A stretch of 64,000 nt of DNA from Tachypleus tridentatus (GCF_004210375.1 NC_134834.1:157747290-157811289), one strand, 5' to 3'. Counted from the first letter of the stretch, positions 10,985 to 22,906 are shown. Program-made: numbers and translations. Notes: generated from the sequence alone by a model not told the origin.

Positions 10985-11735
10985 AACAGGAGACTTAGGG
11001 CATTGGTTAAAAGAACTCTCAGGAGATTTAGGACATTGGTTAACAGAACTATCCGATTTAGAACATTGGTTAACAGAACTATCCGATTTAGAACATTGGT
11101 TAACAGAACTATCCGATTTAGAACATTGGTAAACAAAACTCCCAGGAGATTTAAAACAAGTTGTTAACAGAACTACCAGATTTAGGACATTGGTTAACAG
11201 AACTACCAGGAGATTTAGAACATTGGTAAACAGAACTCCCAGGAAATTTAAAACATTGGTCAACAGAATTACCAGGAGATTTAGGACATTGGTTAACAGA
11301 ACTATCCGATTTAGAACATTGGTTAACAGAACTATCCGATTTAGAACATTGGTAAACAAAACTCCCAGGAGATTTAAAACAATTTGTTAACAGAACTACC
11401 AGATTTAGGACATTGGTTAACAGAACTACCAGGAGATTTAGAACATTGGTAAACAGAACTCCCAGGAGATTTAAAACATTGGTCAACAGAATTACCAGGA
11501 GATTTAGGATATTGGTTAACAGAACTACCAGGAGATTTAGAACATTGGTTTACAGGACTCCCAGGAGATTTAGAACATTGGTTAACAGAATTACCAGATC
11601 TAGAACATTAGTTAACAAAACTCCCAGGAAATTTAAAACATTAGTTAACAAAACTCCCAGGAAATTTAGAGCATTGGTTAACAAAACTCCAAGGAAATTT
11701 AGAGCATCGGTTCATAGACCTCCAAAGATAATTAA
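10985..11735. repeat. Minisatellite of 30/33 bp units with a 223 bp higher-order repeat
   Basis: Units of GGTTAACAGAACTACCAGG plus AGATTTAGAACATT (33 bp), or a 30 bp form with ACTATCCGATTTAG, repeated over 20 times. A larger pattern recurs: GGAGATTTAAAACAA sits at 11145 and again at 11368, offset 223 bp. Units divisible by 3 keep long frames open on both strands (up to 140 codons on minus), with a VNRTxRRFRTL periodicity on plus. I take these as by-products of the array. Confidence 0.95.
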
Positions 11736-13569
11736 TGCTGTTTTAGCGTAAAGATACACTCTGTTTAAAGCAGGAAATCAAACCCTGAATGTTTGCGTTT
11801 GTGTTATCAGAATAAGAACTAGCTTGATCACATTGTTCTCGATTTGATATGTTCAACGTGTCAGATTTCGGTGTCCACGTTTGATGGTTTTAATTTTCAA
11901 TCAGTCCACGCTGGAATTTGTCACAGTAAACACAGTGATGAATTTAAAACAAACCGGAAGAAACAAAACAAACAAATAACAACTCATGATTTAGTGTTGA
12001 ATTTAAAATAAATCCAGGAAACATGATTTACACTACCGATTAGTTTAAAGCATATTTCAAACATAACAATTTACATTTAGAACGAGCTCTATATTAATCT
12101 GTACAGCTTACAGCTCTAACCGAAAGTTAAGGAAAACAAACCACTTTTGAAGTGAAAAAAAAATAATGTATTTCTTATAGTTCAAAGAAAATAATAAAAA
12201 AGGTGTAATGTAGGTATGGGAACTATATCAGTTTTCAAAGTGTTATTTTTGTGACAAAAATTTTATGAGTAAAATTGTGAAAATGCCTTAACTGTTAAAG
12301 AACCTTTATTGAGAATTTTAAAGCTGGTGTGCATTAAACGTTTCTACCGTGTATCTATTTATATAGGTAAACGATATTTTTTTGAAGTGTTAAAAGAAAT
12401 AATTATTTTTAAAAAAATCTGTTATACACATGACGTGAAATATTTGATAAATAAGATTAAAAAAGTGATTTAAACCATTATAAACGCTTATATTACTATA
12501 TCTATAATTCATCCACTTCGGATCTAGTCACTAGTAGAAGATATGCAATATTTTGAATAAAGAAATAATTTATTATTTTATTTCACTTAATAATTACCGT
12601 TCGAATTGTATTTGAAACATTGTTTGATTGCAGAGAGAAGAAAGAGAACAATTAAAAATGAACTTATGTGAACCATTGTTTTAAAAACTTAACTCTTAGA
12701 AATGTTGAGTTGACTTTCTATCAAACGAATTTGGATCTTCACCACGTCGTTACAGTTCATAACACTACGTCCTCTTATACCCTAAGTTACAACAATGTAT
12801 CTTGCCAACAGCCTAGCAGTTTCCTCTATGAAGGCTCCATCGTAAGATTGTCAAGTTTAAATCAGTTCAATACTCTCTGCATGCTTTGAATAATTCGCCT
12901 AGTTAATGAGAACAGTGGCTTCACTTTTATATAGTCGTATTAAAAAGCATAAATAACCAATTCTCTTTCATTCTATAACTGTTTGAGATATGTGACAGTT
13001 GAAGTAATATGTTATTCTAAAATTGTTGGGAGTTAAGGTTGAGGAAGATAAAAAAAATAGAAAGCATTTGAGATGGGATGTAAATCTGCATTAACCATTC
13101 CTATATTCCACCACCTAACATAATATGCATCCACGCTTAGCAGTTGAATGCAAAAATGGGAAAATGCAGTAAGCAATATTCAACTCTCGACAACACATAC
13201 CCAAGGCTTTGCCAAGTCTCTATATTTAAGTTATGCTTATAGAGTTATAATGCAGATGCTTATGGCGTTTTGGGTGTTTGTAGATTTTATGTTAACAGCT
13301 ATGCAATTGTTTAAGCTATATTTTTTGCAATCTTTCTTTCATATTTAATGTCGCAGCACCCATTTGTTTTCACATTTTCTGAGCATGCCTATTGATCTCC
13401 TTAGCGTTAGCAATATATACTTTACATGCTTTGCACAAATCAATTCTATTTTGATATCATAAATTAGAACCCACTCTTATAAACATTCTTCTATGGAAGA
13501 ATATTTTTTTCAGGATTTGCTATTTGTTAATATTGTAACGGATATACCACATTTATTATGACTACGTTT
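11736..13569. other. Unassigned AT-rich stretch
   Basis: The largest frame is a 73-codon plus frame at 12668-12889 without a recognisable domain. No repeat recognised. Confidence 0.35.
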
Positions 13570-14340
13570 GTTTCTGTACAGTTTTATTTTTGCCTGTGAT
13601 GTATAGCCTTAAATGTGTATTGCGCAAGTCCAGGATGTTTTCGAAATTTGTGGAGAATTTTTGAACGTGAGAAGCAACAATATTTGTTTACGACAACGCG
13701 TTAGATTATTGTTGCCTAGTGAACATTCGAGAAACTTGTGGGATTTGTATGAAAAGCAGCCACTGAGAGACAAGAGAGTAATATTATTGGACAGCCACAG
13801 TCTTTACGCTGTAGGCCAAGGGAGTTATAATTGTGATTAACGTCTATTAGTCGGAAAACCATGTAATTGGACCAGGAACGTTATAGATTTCGAACATTAC
13901 AAACTGTTCAACTTCAGTGAATTAATTCTGACATTGTTATTTCTACGACGACATTAAATATCTTTGCTGGAAGGAGTGAACTTCTAACCGGTGTGAGTCT
14001 AGCCATGAAAGATGTCGTTAGCTCAAGCGAAGTGCAGGAATATCAACTCTGAACTAATTTGTTCAGTGTGGACTTGGGTCGTAAATAAAATATTTAGCTC
14101 TAGACTTGATATAAGAATTAATATTGTCTGTAAGTTTTTAAAACTATTTCATATAAACCATCACTTGTAATAACTATTAGTAATAACAGTTATTATAAAC
14201 TGTATTGTTTTTATGTTTGTATATTAAAATATATTTGTGTTAAAAAGGAAATTGTGTATCAATCTTGTTAGCAAATAACATAAATTTGATATATATTAAA
14301 AGTTAATTAACTAGTAAATTCAAATGCAAATTTCCTGTTG
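13570..14340. other. Unidentified, less AT-rich segment with a 75-codon frame
   Basis: 13600-14050 has more balanced composition than its surroundings. It carries a plus frame (13613-13840) with segments such as RVRLLLPSEHSRNLWDLYEK and LLDSHSLYAVGQG, and ends in an AT-rich tail with near-inverted TAATAACTATTAGTAATAAC. It could be the body of an unrecognised repeat, a processed transcript or an exon. I do not recognise the protein. Confidence 0.3.
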
Positions 14341-15326
14341 CTTGAAATAGTAAAACGTTAACACACATAATATAATAAATCACAGAATCGTCGGAAATAA
14401 ATTGTGATACAAACAATACGTATGTTGTTTTACTTAAGTATACACAATTTTGCGTCTTAAGTGTTTGAATCAGTAAATCTGCTCACTGCAGCCCCATCTA
14501 GTTTTCAAAATTATATCAATTCGCAACAATTACCACTTTACTGATTTCAACATATTTTACTTTGGCAAATATTAATAATTTTAAATATCATTTCTTATTG
14601 ACCCTTACCAAACATGTGATAAACAAACCATACTCATACTGAATAAAGAAAACTATTATAAACAATACACGAAGAAGAAATGACATGCCAGAGATGTATC
14701 CTTAAATAGTATTCAATTACTTATTTTGTATATATAGAAATAAGTATAGAACTTGAATAATGCAAGTAATTAATATATAAGGTATTTCTTTAAAAGTGTA
14801 AACTTTAGTTCTTATACAGAACAAACATTGTAGTTTAGGATATACTAAGTGAACAAAATTTTCATTATTACTGTATATTAATTCTTGGCGATTTGTAAAA
14901 GCTGTTAATTTAAAATAAATTGAATTATAACACTACGTTTCTAGATAGTCAGTAATATTGTTGGATGATTTTATTTTTGTTCTTGCTGATTATGTTGGAA
15001 ACATTTTCTCTTCTTGTATTGTCTGATTTTGATTATCATTATTTTCTTAAACCTGATGATTCACTAAGTAAAGAGTCAAACGTACATGGCCATACTAATA
15101 TACGGGTATGTATTTATGGGTAATAAACAACGAATTAAGAAATTTCTACATTTACCATACCTCTCATTCTTCTTATGAAACTGCGTTTCTCTGCTACAAA
15201 ATCTGTAGCGGAATAAACATTATCGAAATTGTAAAAAAGTTTTACTTTTCTAAACAGTATGGATTATCAGTTACATTTACTTAGCAGCTCACGAACAACC
15301 TTACTTGTTTAAGATCTTAGAAAGAA

Positions 15327-15487
15327 GGGCCTGGCATGGCCATGTGGTTCAGGCACTCGACTCGTAGTCTGAGGGTCTTGAGTTTAAATCCCCATCACAC
15401 CAAACATGCTCGCCCTTTCAGATGTGAGGTGTTATAATATGATGGTCAATTCCGCTGTTTGTTGGTAAAAGAGTAGCCCAAGAGTTG
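15327..15487 (+). mobile_element. SINE family A, 3'-truncated, left half of an inverted pair
   Basis: GGCCTGGCATGGCCATGTGG head, TTCAGGCACTCGACTCGTAG, a weakened box B (GAGTTTAAATCCCC), core to AGCCCAAGAGTTG, then stops and joins an oppositely oriented A copy. Confidence 0.9.
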
Positions 15488-15683
15488 ACTAGAAGGAAGG
15501 CAGCTAGTCATTACCATCTACCACCAACTCTTAGTCTAATCTTTTACCGAAGAATAATGGGATTGAGCGTCACCACATATTGCTCTCCCGGTTGATAGGT
15601 CGAACATGTTCGGCGTGACGGGGATTCGCACCCGCGACTCTCAGATTAAGTATTGATCGCTATAACCGCCTGGCCATGCCGGG
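15488..15683 (-). mobile_element. SINE family A, 3'-truncated, right half of an inverted pair
   Basis: Starts in the core (CTAGAAGGAAGGCAGCTAG) and runs out through the box B complement to the reversed head GGCCATGCCGGGT. With its neighbour it forms a large imperfect palindrome with both heads outward. Confidence 0.9.
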
Positions 15684-15814
15684 TGTTAATACGTTGTTAT
15701 TCATTATAATTCTCTAAAATATATCACAAATATTTTGATGTAGTTTCTCAAAAAAATCCCTTTTGTTTTGTTTGCATATTATTGTTTAAATATGTCTCAA
15801 GCCTACTGATGAAT

Positions 15815-15937
15815 CCCCTAATGGTACAACAGTATGTGTGCGAACTTACAACGCTAGAAACCAGATTTCGATACTTGTGGTGGGCAGTGCGCAAATTGCT
15901 CATTGTGTGGCTTTAGCTTACTTCCAAAGAAACAAAC
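15815..15937 (+). mobile_element. tRNA-derived SINE family C
   Basis: CCCCTAATGGTACAACAGTATG, ACAACGCTAGAAACCAG, GATACTTGTGGTGGGCAG and a CTTTAGCTTACTTCCAAAG tail. Orthologous within the duplication to the C copy at 5308-5420. Confidence 0.85.
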
Positions 15938-16117
15938 CTAGTGATATCGTAGCTATGAACACTTTTGCATGGATTAGTTGATTCGCTAAATGTTGGTTCA
16001 CTAAATCGTAGAATTTTGTTTAGACAGAGTTAAAATATAAACACTTACTTTAGGTGACTTCTGTCACATATTATCTCGACCAACAAAGAGACCAAGCTTT
16101 ATAATACCTTAAAAATT

Positions 16118-16350
16118 GTTAGTTAACATTTTACTTGTCATAAAACATTAGTATTAAGCCTATTTCATTTTTTTAAACTCTGGATTGAGAGTAACGCGCA
16201 GTCAGCAGCGAATATGACAAATATAGTTGTAGGGTCTTCAAATTTTTGAAAATCTTTAAAGAATAAGAAACTAGACTAAGAAAACCGTATATAAAAATGA
16301 AATAGACCTGATACTGATATTATATGACAAGTATAACTGTGATAATTCTT
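16118..16350. repeat. Inverted pair of a short dispersed repeat
   Basis: Left arm (16118-16172) holds ACTTGTCATAAAACATTAGT and CCTATTTCATTTTT. Right arm (16296-16350) holds AAAATGAAATAGACCTGATA and TATATGACAAGTATAA, its complement. Further copies lie at 5089-5145 and 17903-17960. The limits of this repeat are unclear. Confidence 0.65.
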
Positions 16351-16894
16351 TGTTGGTTTATCAAAGGCATTCATAACATAACAACTGCTGTTGTATGAAA
16401 TGACTAACTGGAGAGTGCTCCTGCATACTCTATGTAGAGATGGCACGAACGACTGTATTGACGCAGTGCAAGAGTCATATGGATTTTCGTCACTAGAGTT
16501 TATTATAAGCTAAATATGAAAAACTATCTGATATAGTCGCTTTATCCTCATTATATATGCAGCTTTTCAGCTATCCAGAACGTCCCAGATTCGAAAACTT
16601 GCAAAAAGACAAAATCAAGATTTCTTATGCTCGTTCATCATCATCTTTCTTCAACACCTTAGTACCTGTCTAGTTCTAGCAGTAACTATAATTTTATCAT
16701 CATTTGATACAACAAAACTGTATTCACGACCTCTGACTACGTAATTTATTATTATTCTGATTAAAATTTATCAAGCTTCAGAATACACTTTATAATCAGG
16801 TAGCCCACGTACGCCACCTTATAAAAACAGTAAACAGACAAGTATTATGAGAAAAAAGTATCTCTAAATAATAAAAGCTATGCATGACTGTAAT

Positions 16895-17170
16895 AGATCC
16901 GGCATTGCCAGGTGGTTAAGGATCTCGACTAATAATCTGAAAAGCGCGGGTTCGAATCCCCGTCACACCAAACATGCTCGCACTTTCAGCCGTGGGGATG
17001 TTATAAAGTGTAAGTTAATCCCACTATTCGTTGGTAAAAGAGTAGCCTAAACGTTGGCGGTGGGTGGTGATGATTAACTGTCTTTTCTCTAGTTTTACAC
17101 TGCTAAATTAGGAAAGGCAAGCAGAGATAGCCCTCGAGTAGCTGCGCGAAATCCTAAAACAAAAACAAAC
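16895..17170 (+). mobile_element. tRNA-derived SINE family A, full length
   Basis: ATCCGGCATTGCCAGGTGG head, box B GGGTTCGAATCCCC, core and a CTAAAACAAAAACAAAC tail. It lies inside the sequence that separates the two blocks of inverted-duplication arm 2. Confidence 0.94.
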
Positions 17171-17638
17171 TCTCTACTGAATTTATGAATAGGAATCAAA
17201 CAAGACAGTGGTAGAAGTGGACATATCACTTGATCGGCTAATGATCACATAGCAGACTAAGCTATCTCGGTTTTACATGGAGAATAAAATCCATATATTA
17301 CTAGCGTTCTCAGTGACAAAACAAATAAAACCAGAAACTCCAATTCTAAGGTGTAACTGTATTCTGAAATATTCATAAAAGTAGCATTCTAGAGTTAGCT
17401 AAAGAAAAATATAATGATAAAAGGTTGTTATACTATTCAAACACTAAGCTTTTAATGGACAAGGTATACGTAGTTATAAATACATTTTGGTATACAAATA
17501 TTGTTCTAACCACAGCTATATCTGTTGTAACTGGTTTGAGCGAAACACATCGCTAACAAATGGATATAGAAAATATAGTATTGTTGGAATACTATTATTA
17601 TAACAAAACAATAAACCTCTTCCAATTGAAATCCTTAA

Positions 17639-17877
17639 CCTGTTCAGTACCGTAGACGAGATAACTCGTCCAAGCCGATCGGGAACACAGTGCCACGGAC
17701 AAGATAATTCGTTCTCAATAATACCTAACTTCAACGCTATATGTCAGCACCATGCATGCATTTGACCTACTTACAAGTTGTTTCACTTTCGATCCAAAAT
17801 GGCGTCACGAAAAAGTTACAAAATGAAGAAGCATTAGAGTTGTATTGTAGCAGCTGAAATACTTGGCAATCAACAGG
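17639..17877 (+). mobile_element. Nonautonomous TTAA element (piggyBac-like MITE), copy 1
   Basis: 239 bp between TTAA (17635-17638) and TTAA (17878-17881). Ends are CCTGTTCAGTACC and the complement of CCTGTTGATTGCC, an imperfect terminal inverted repeat. Inside, GACGAG-ATAA-CTCGTC forms a hairpin near the left end, and TTTCGATCCAAAATGGCGTC is shared with copy 2. A 72-codon minus frame over it has no transposase motif. TTAA duplication is the hallmark of piggyBac transposition; assignment to that superfamily is inference. Confidence 0.85.
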
Positions 17878-17902
17878 TTAATGGACTATGTTAAGAATGT
17901 AG

Positions 17903-17990
17903 CATTTAAAAACGAAATAGATCTAATACTAATGTATTATGAAAAATAACATTGTAATAATTATTCACAGCTTTGTAAAATGGTGTACAT
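17903..17990 (+). repeat. Dispersed repeat, further copy
   Basis: AAAACGAAATAGATCTAATA and TATTATGAAAAATAACATTG align with 16296-16350 and 5089-5145. It lies just outside the TTAA element. Confidence 0.55.
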
Positions 17991-19867
17991 ACCATAACTA
18001 TTATTGATAGATACTGTCAAAAATATCTACTGTGTATCTACATCAAATAAGAAGATTGGTTTTGTTCTACTCACACTGGATTACATAGATATACCCACAA
18101 GTATAAAACGAAGGAAATTAGACTTATATTAAATAAAAGCTGTTAATTGTAATAAAATATACTATATCAGTGAATAAACTAAAAACAAAAGTCTTATAGA
18201 CTTTCTTTTTAAATATTACCACCCCGAAAATTTGTTTTTAGTGAAACCAGCAAAAATATCCCTGTTTGAGCATACAGAGAAACCTAGAGAGCTGGGAAAT
18301 TTAGTTCTGATAATTTAATGATATATTTGAGAGTGGAGTGAACGTTTCTTGTTTCAGTGGATCTTAATGTAAGAATATAATTGAAGAATTATAGCTTAAT
18401 AATTGCTGTGAAGATCGAGGACTGAAAACAGTTTAAAGTTGTTATTCTATTTCATTGTTCTCTGTGTATATATTTGATAGTCTTTATAGCGTAATTAGTG
18501 TGTTTTATCTTTCTTTGGAAATAAACAAATAGGACACTATCTTTTAAAAACATATTTTGAGATTTAACTGCAACGTTAAAAATGGATAAGTCGTACCAGA
18601 AGAAAACAGAGTAGGATTTGAAATTAGAAATAATACAGAACAGTTAATTATTATGCTCTTCGTAATTAAACTTACAACACAAGTGGATGCAGTTTTAATC
18701 ACATTATCTACGCAAATCTACTATAATCTTCAATTCCTCTGTATGAACACAACATATCACAAGTTAAATGGGATAAAATTGGTTGAATAATGTAAAGTTG
18801 ATAGAGAAGGTATGTTAAAAAACAAACCATACTTGGCTTACCGTTTCGATCTAGAAAATTCCAGTATGTTCAGAAATACGTATTACATTTTCGAAGAATT
18901 ACTTGACTAAACGTTAGAACATAAACACACGAGTTTAATGTGGTATTCATTTTTGAGATTATTTATTTAAAATATAAGAGAGAAGATGCCAACGATGTTC
19001 TTTCATTATCCAATAATAACACCTATAAACTTTGGTTAGGATTTAAGTTTGAACAAAGTAACAACAACAATGTTCAAATGTTGTTCTAAGCATTTAAATT
19101 CTATGTGAAGATTGTTCAACTGAATTTACTTGGAGCATAAAATATGTCTTATTTACGTACCAGTAGATGACGCTACAATACAGTCAAATTAATTGTAAGA
19201 GTTGTTATCATCGCCCCATTCGGAGTACGACGGTGGGACAGCAGTAAATCTTCACATTAACAATATTATGACCTCTAAGAAAACACACGATTCAGATACA
19301 AATATTATCTTATAGAATTAGAACCCTTTATTAAGACAGAAAATAGTCAGATATTTACTTATCTAACAATTACTTTTAATAATGCTTTAAATAAATATTC
19401 AGGAATCTTAAAACGTAAATTTCTTTTGCGGTTACTTATACAGTTCTTTTACTTATAACATTTAAATTTATTTTTATTAACAACTTACGATAGTGCTTCA
19501 GTTTTAAAATAAATTTGACGATAAAAATTTATCAATACTTCAGACAATAAGACCTTAAGCGGTAGTTCATCAATGAATCAGTCTTACAGTATCTTCATTA
19601 ATCCGTAATAGTAGACTTTCTTTGCTTTGAGCAACTTACTAACCCTTTATGTCATACAACCAAATAATAATGCACATACATAAAACAATATTCATTTCTT
19701 CTCAAAACAGAAGAGAATAAAATCCTTACAGAACTGCAAATAAAATATATAAGACAAATAAACGATAATTTAGACTTCAAGTAGTTGTTGCAAAGTTTAA
19801 CCACTGAGGATAAGGAACTTAAGTATAGGCAGGTGTGATAACAAGGGTATATCGACTAATTTCATTT
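17991..19867. other. Unassigned stretch
   Basis: No frame longer than about 60 codons and no clear element. A weak SINE B/C-like scrap (GGTGGGACAGCAGTAAATCT, near 19230) is the only thing I see. Confidence 0.4.
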
Positions 19868-19931
19868 AGGGAAACGAACCTTTGATTTTAGCGTTGTAAA
19901 TACGCATATATACTGCTGTCTCAACAGGGGA
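19868..19931 (-). mobile_element. SINE family B head fragment
   Basis: GGGAAACGAACCTTTGATTT, TAGCGTTGTAAATACGC and TACTGCTGTCTCAACAGGGG match the reversed B head. The tail half is missing. Confidence 0.7.
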
Positions 19932-20422
19932 TGTGTTTAGTAGGTACTATCTTAGCTGAAACACGTTTACTATAGCTTATCAACTGCTCAACATCAAATA
20001 TCTTGACAAAGGTAGAAAGCAAAATCATTCAACATCAATTAATATTGCGGCTGCTAAGGTTCACTGAATATATACTGATTTGGAACAGAGACAACGATTG
20101 CCCATAAATACTATATTTTACGTATGTATACCATACATACCATTTGATGTCATAAAAGGATATATGAATGTTATTTTCACAACTGTATTGTATTAGGCAG
20201 AGAATCAATCCCGTTGTGAATACAAATGATTTGTACTTTGACCTTTGATATGCATTCATTTCACACATTCTAGCTGTCCGCTCCAAAACAGCAACAGATC
20301 AACAGGTCAGTCATTCCGATTATAGGAAAACCAGTCGATAATGAGAAATCATCTGAGCGATGCTGTTATTGGACTCTTTTGCTTTTATTTCGAAATCCAA
20401 AAAATTCGCACGTTGCTACCAG
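19932..20422. other. Unassigned stretch
   Basis: An 83-codon minus frame (20035-20286) with no recognisable domain; otherwise nothing seen. Confidence 0.35.
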
Positions 20423-20490
20423 CATTAACTAATGGTAGCGCAAATAGCCCTCGTTTAGCTTTGGTCGAAACTCAAAACAAACAAAACAAC
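20423..20490 (+). mobile_element. SINE family A 3' fragment
   Basis: TAACTAATGGTAGCGCAAAT, AGCCCTCGTTTAGCTTTGG, then CTCAAAACAAACAAAACAAC. Only the last quarter of the element is present. Confidence 0.75.
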
Positions 20491-20544
20491 TTATATTAAT
20501 AAAGGTCCATCATATTTGGTAGAGAAAAAACAATAAATTTGTTA

Positions 20545-21215
20545 CTCTTGACAGTAAATGAAGGCTATATTCGTTAGAGAAAACAAAATTTAACGTGGTG
20601 TGGTTATGGCTAAGTTTAAAACATTTTTTTTTTAATTTCTTCGACTTTGGGTCGTCAATAAATTATTTTTATTGTTGTTGTTTCCATGTAGATTTAAATA
20701 TTTTTGAAATGTAAACAGTTTCGACTGTAGAGATGTAATGAAAAACATCCGATACATTTAACACTTAGAATGTTTAAAGCAAATTATCTATTGGATTAAT
20801 GTATTAATAACATTTTATGCATAAAAGCATCAATATAAGCCTGCAAATTATTGAGTTATGAAGGATTGCAATAGATGGGGCTGCTTACCACTTTAAATCT
20901 CAAGAAGTGGTTTGTTTTGTTTTGAATTTCGTGCAAAGCTACACGAGGGCTATCTGCGCTAGCGGTCCATAATTTAGCAGCCTAAGTCTAGAGGGAAGGC
21001 AGCTAGTCATCATCACTCACCGCCAACTCTTGAACTACTATTATACCAACGAATAGTGGGATTGACCGTCACTTTATAACGCCCTCACGAGACTGAAAGA
21101 GCGATTATGTTTAGTGTGATAGGCTCAAGAAGTGTCTTCAAATGTTAAACGTATCGATAGTGATTTTTGAGGAACACGAAGACTTAAAACAACCTGTGGT
21201 TCATGCTTCGTTTGA
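20545..21215. repeat. Inverted segmental duplication, arm 2, second block
   Basis: Reverse complement of 4267-4930: AACGTGGTGTGGTTATGG is a single unit of the minisatellite expanded at 4631-4898; GCAATAGATGGGGCTGCTTA mirrors 4375; GAACACGAAGACTTAAAACA mirrors 4300. SINE A at 20910-21123 interrupts it and is absent in arm 1. Confidence 0.8.
20910..21123 (-). mobile_element. SINE family A, 5'-truncated, perfect target duplication
   Basis: Reversed tail TTTGTTTTGTTTTGAATTTC through the core, ending before the tRNA head. CTCAAGAAGTG occurs exactly on both sides (20899-20909 and 21124-21134). Arm 1 at about 4350 has no insertion. 5' truncation with a target duplication is the signature of LINE-type target-primed reverse transcription. 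Confidence 0.96.
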
Positions 21216-22498
21216 GTAATTCTTAAATAATGCAAAATTTCTTACAATAGAAAATGTAATTAAAATAAAGTAAGATTAGTTACAATGTTACTCCTTTAGT
21301 AACTTATTTTTTCTACGTTTAATGGCGCCAAACTAGTGCACTGTAACTTGAAACTTTAAATATATTGTGAATAATGGTATTAATCCAACAGCTTTTCAGT
21401 ACTCAGCCAGAACTGGACGAAACATGAATAAAGAGTTAAATGAAATGATACTTTTAAGTCTATGGCGAAAAACATTTGTCTAATTTAAAATTTAAACAAA
21501 TAGTCAACCTTGTTTTAACTGAAAAAATAGCAGGCTACACTTGTGAAATAAATTTTAATTTTTATCTGATAAAGGCTGTTTTTTTTCTTGTATTTCTGTG
21601 AACACATGTAGGTGTATCAAACATATGTTTTTCACACATATTCTGATGCTATCATCCTGATTCGTCTTTCAGAAGTCCAAACAAACAAATTCAAAATTAT
21701 GATATTCTTTCTAGCTTTTCCATTAAGATAATATTTCAACTCGCATGGGAATTTATAACTGTGATTCTGTGATACCACGGAAAAATATTTCCATGTGAAT
21801 CTGATGACGAGGAACCTATTTTATGTAAAATAAGACTTGTATTTCAGTATAATTTACAATCTGGAATTGTATTGCCTGAAGGACCAAACCTAAGTCTGAA
21901 ACACAATATTGGTCTCCTAAAGAAATTTTCTATAATACACACAATAGAAAATGATTTAGCTATAACTTCGATGCCTTTTCTTTGGAACAATGTCCTCCAT
22001 CCTTGGAAAAACAACTGTGAACGTTTTTTTATTAAAATTTTTATTTAATTGATTTAACCCATTTGATGTATATTGTAATATATAGGTTATTATGCTTAAC
22101 CCTGAACACTGAAGACTTATCTTTGGAAAGGTCATGGTGATGTTCAATAAATATTTGTTTTTTTTTTCTTAAAAACATTCAAAATTGTAGAACCAGAGAG
22201 AAATACACAAGCTCAAACACTTAGCGTCACAATATTGACTTTACTTTATTTACAGAACTTTGTTGAGGTCAAGGGACATGAGATAGTAGAATAAGTTATT
22301 TTTATTATTCTGAACAGAGGTGGCGCTACCAGCTTTTTAACACATTCTTCTGGTGAATTTAGTTAAAAGAACTGACCAATATAAGAACTAAAACAAAGAC
22401 ATTGTCTCTAGTGTCTTACTGTTACATTTTGTGCTAGTCGTTTTCAGTATTAAAAAATAGAGTATATTATTGATTTTTTAGCATTTTTAGAGTATTTT
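21216..22498. other. Unassigned AT-rich stretch
   Basis: No gene or known repeat. A 63-codon minus frame (21956-22147) shows no family motif. Confidence 0.4.
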
Positions 22499-22632
22499 AC
22501 TTTATACAACCAGAAGAGACCAATATAACCCTGTTAGTACAACTTACCTCACGAACATAAGAATTTTTGGACATTACGTCACTCATAATTAGTTACCTTT
22601 CAATGTGTGTTGGAGCTCTGTACTTTACCCAA

Positions 22633-22906
22633 TGCCCTGGCATGGCCAAGCGTGTTAAGGCGTGCGACTCGTAATCTGAGGGTCGGGGTTCGCATCCCCG
22701 TCGCGCCAAACATGCTCGCCCTTTCAGCCGTGTAGGCGTTATAATGTGACGGTCAATCCCACTATTTGTTGGTAAAAGAGTAGCCCAAAAGTTGGCGGTG
22801 GGTGGTGATGACTAGCTGCCTTCCCTCTAGTCTTACACTGCTAAATTAGGGACGGCTAGCACAGATAGCCCTCGAGTAGCTTTGTGCGAAATTCAAAAAC
22901 AAACAA
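22633..22906 (+). mobile_element. tRNA-derived SINE family A, full length
   Basis: GCCCTGGCATGGCCAAGCG head, intact box B (GGTTCGCATCCCC), tail CAAAAACAAACAAAC. ACTTTACCCAA (22622-22632) and ACTTTACACAA (22907-22917) flank it. A better 19-base match, ACTTTATACAACCAGAAGA, lies further out at 22499 and may mark a larger insertion. Confidence 0.95.

Larger units (their letters stand above)
14400..16170. repeat. Inverted segmental duplication, arm 2, first block
   Basis: Reverse complement of 5080-6590. Compared with arm 1 it has gained the inverted SINE A pair at 15327-15683 between TTAGAAAGAA and the continuing homology; arm 1 reads TTCTTTCTAA without an insertion near 5595. Confidence 0.85.

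Noticed and set aside
10928-11751. Five long frames on both strands reading as repetitive proteins
   Set aside because: They arise because the minisatellite units are multiples of 3. Both strands stay open over the same DNA and no start, signal or domain supports translation.
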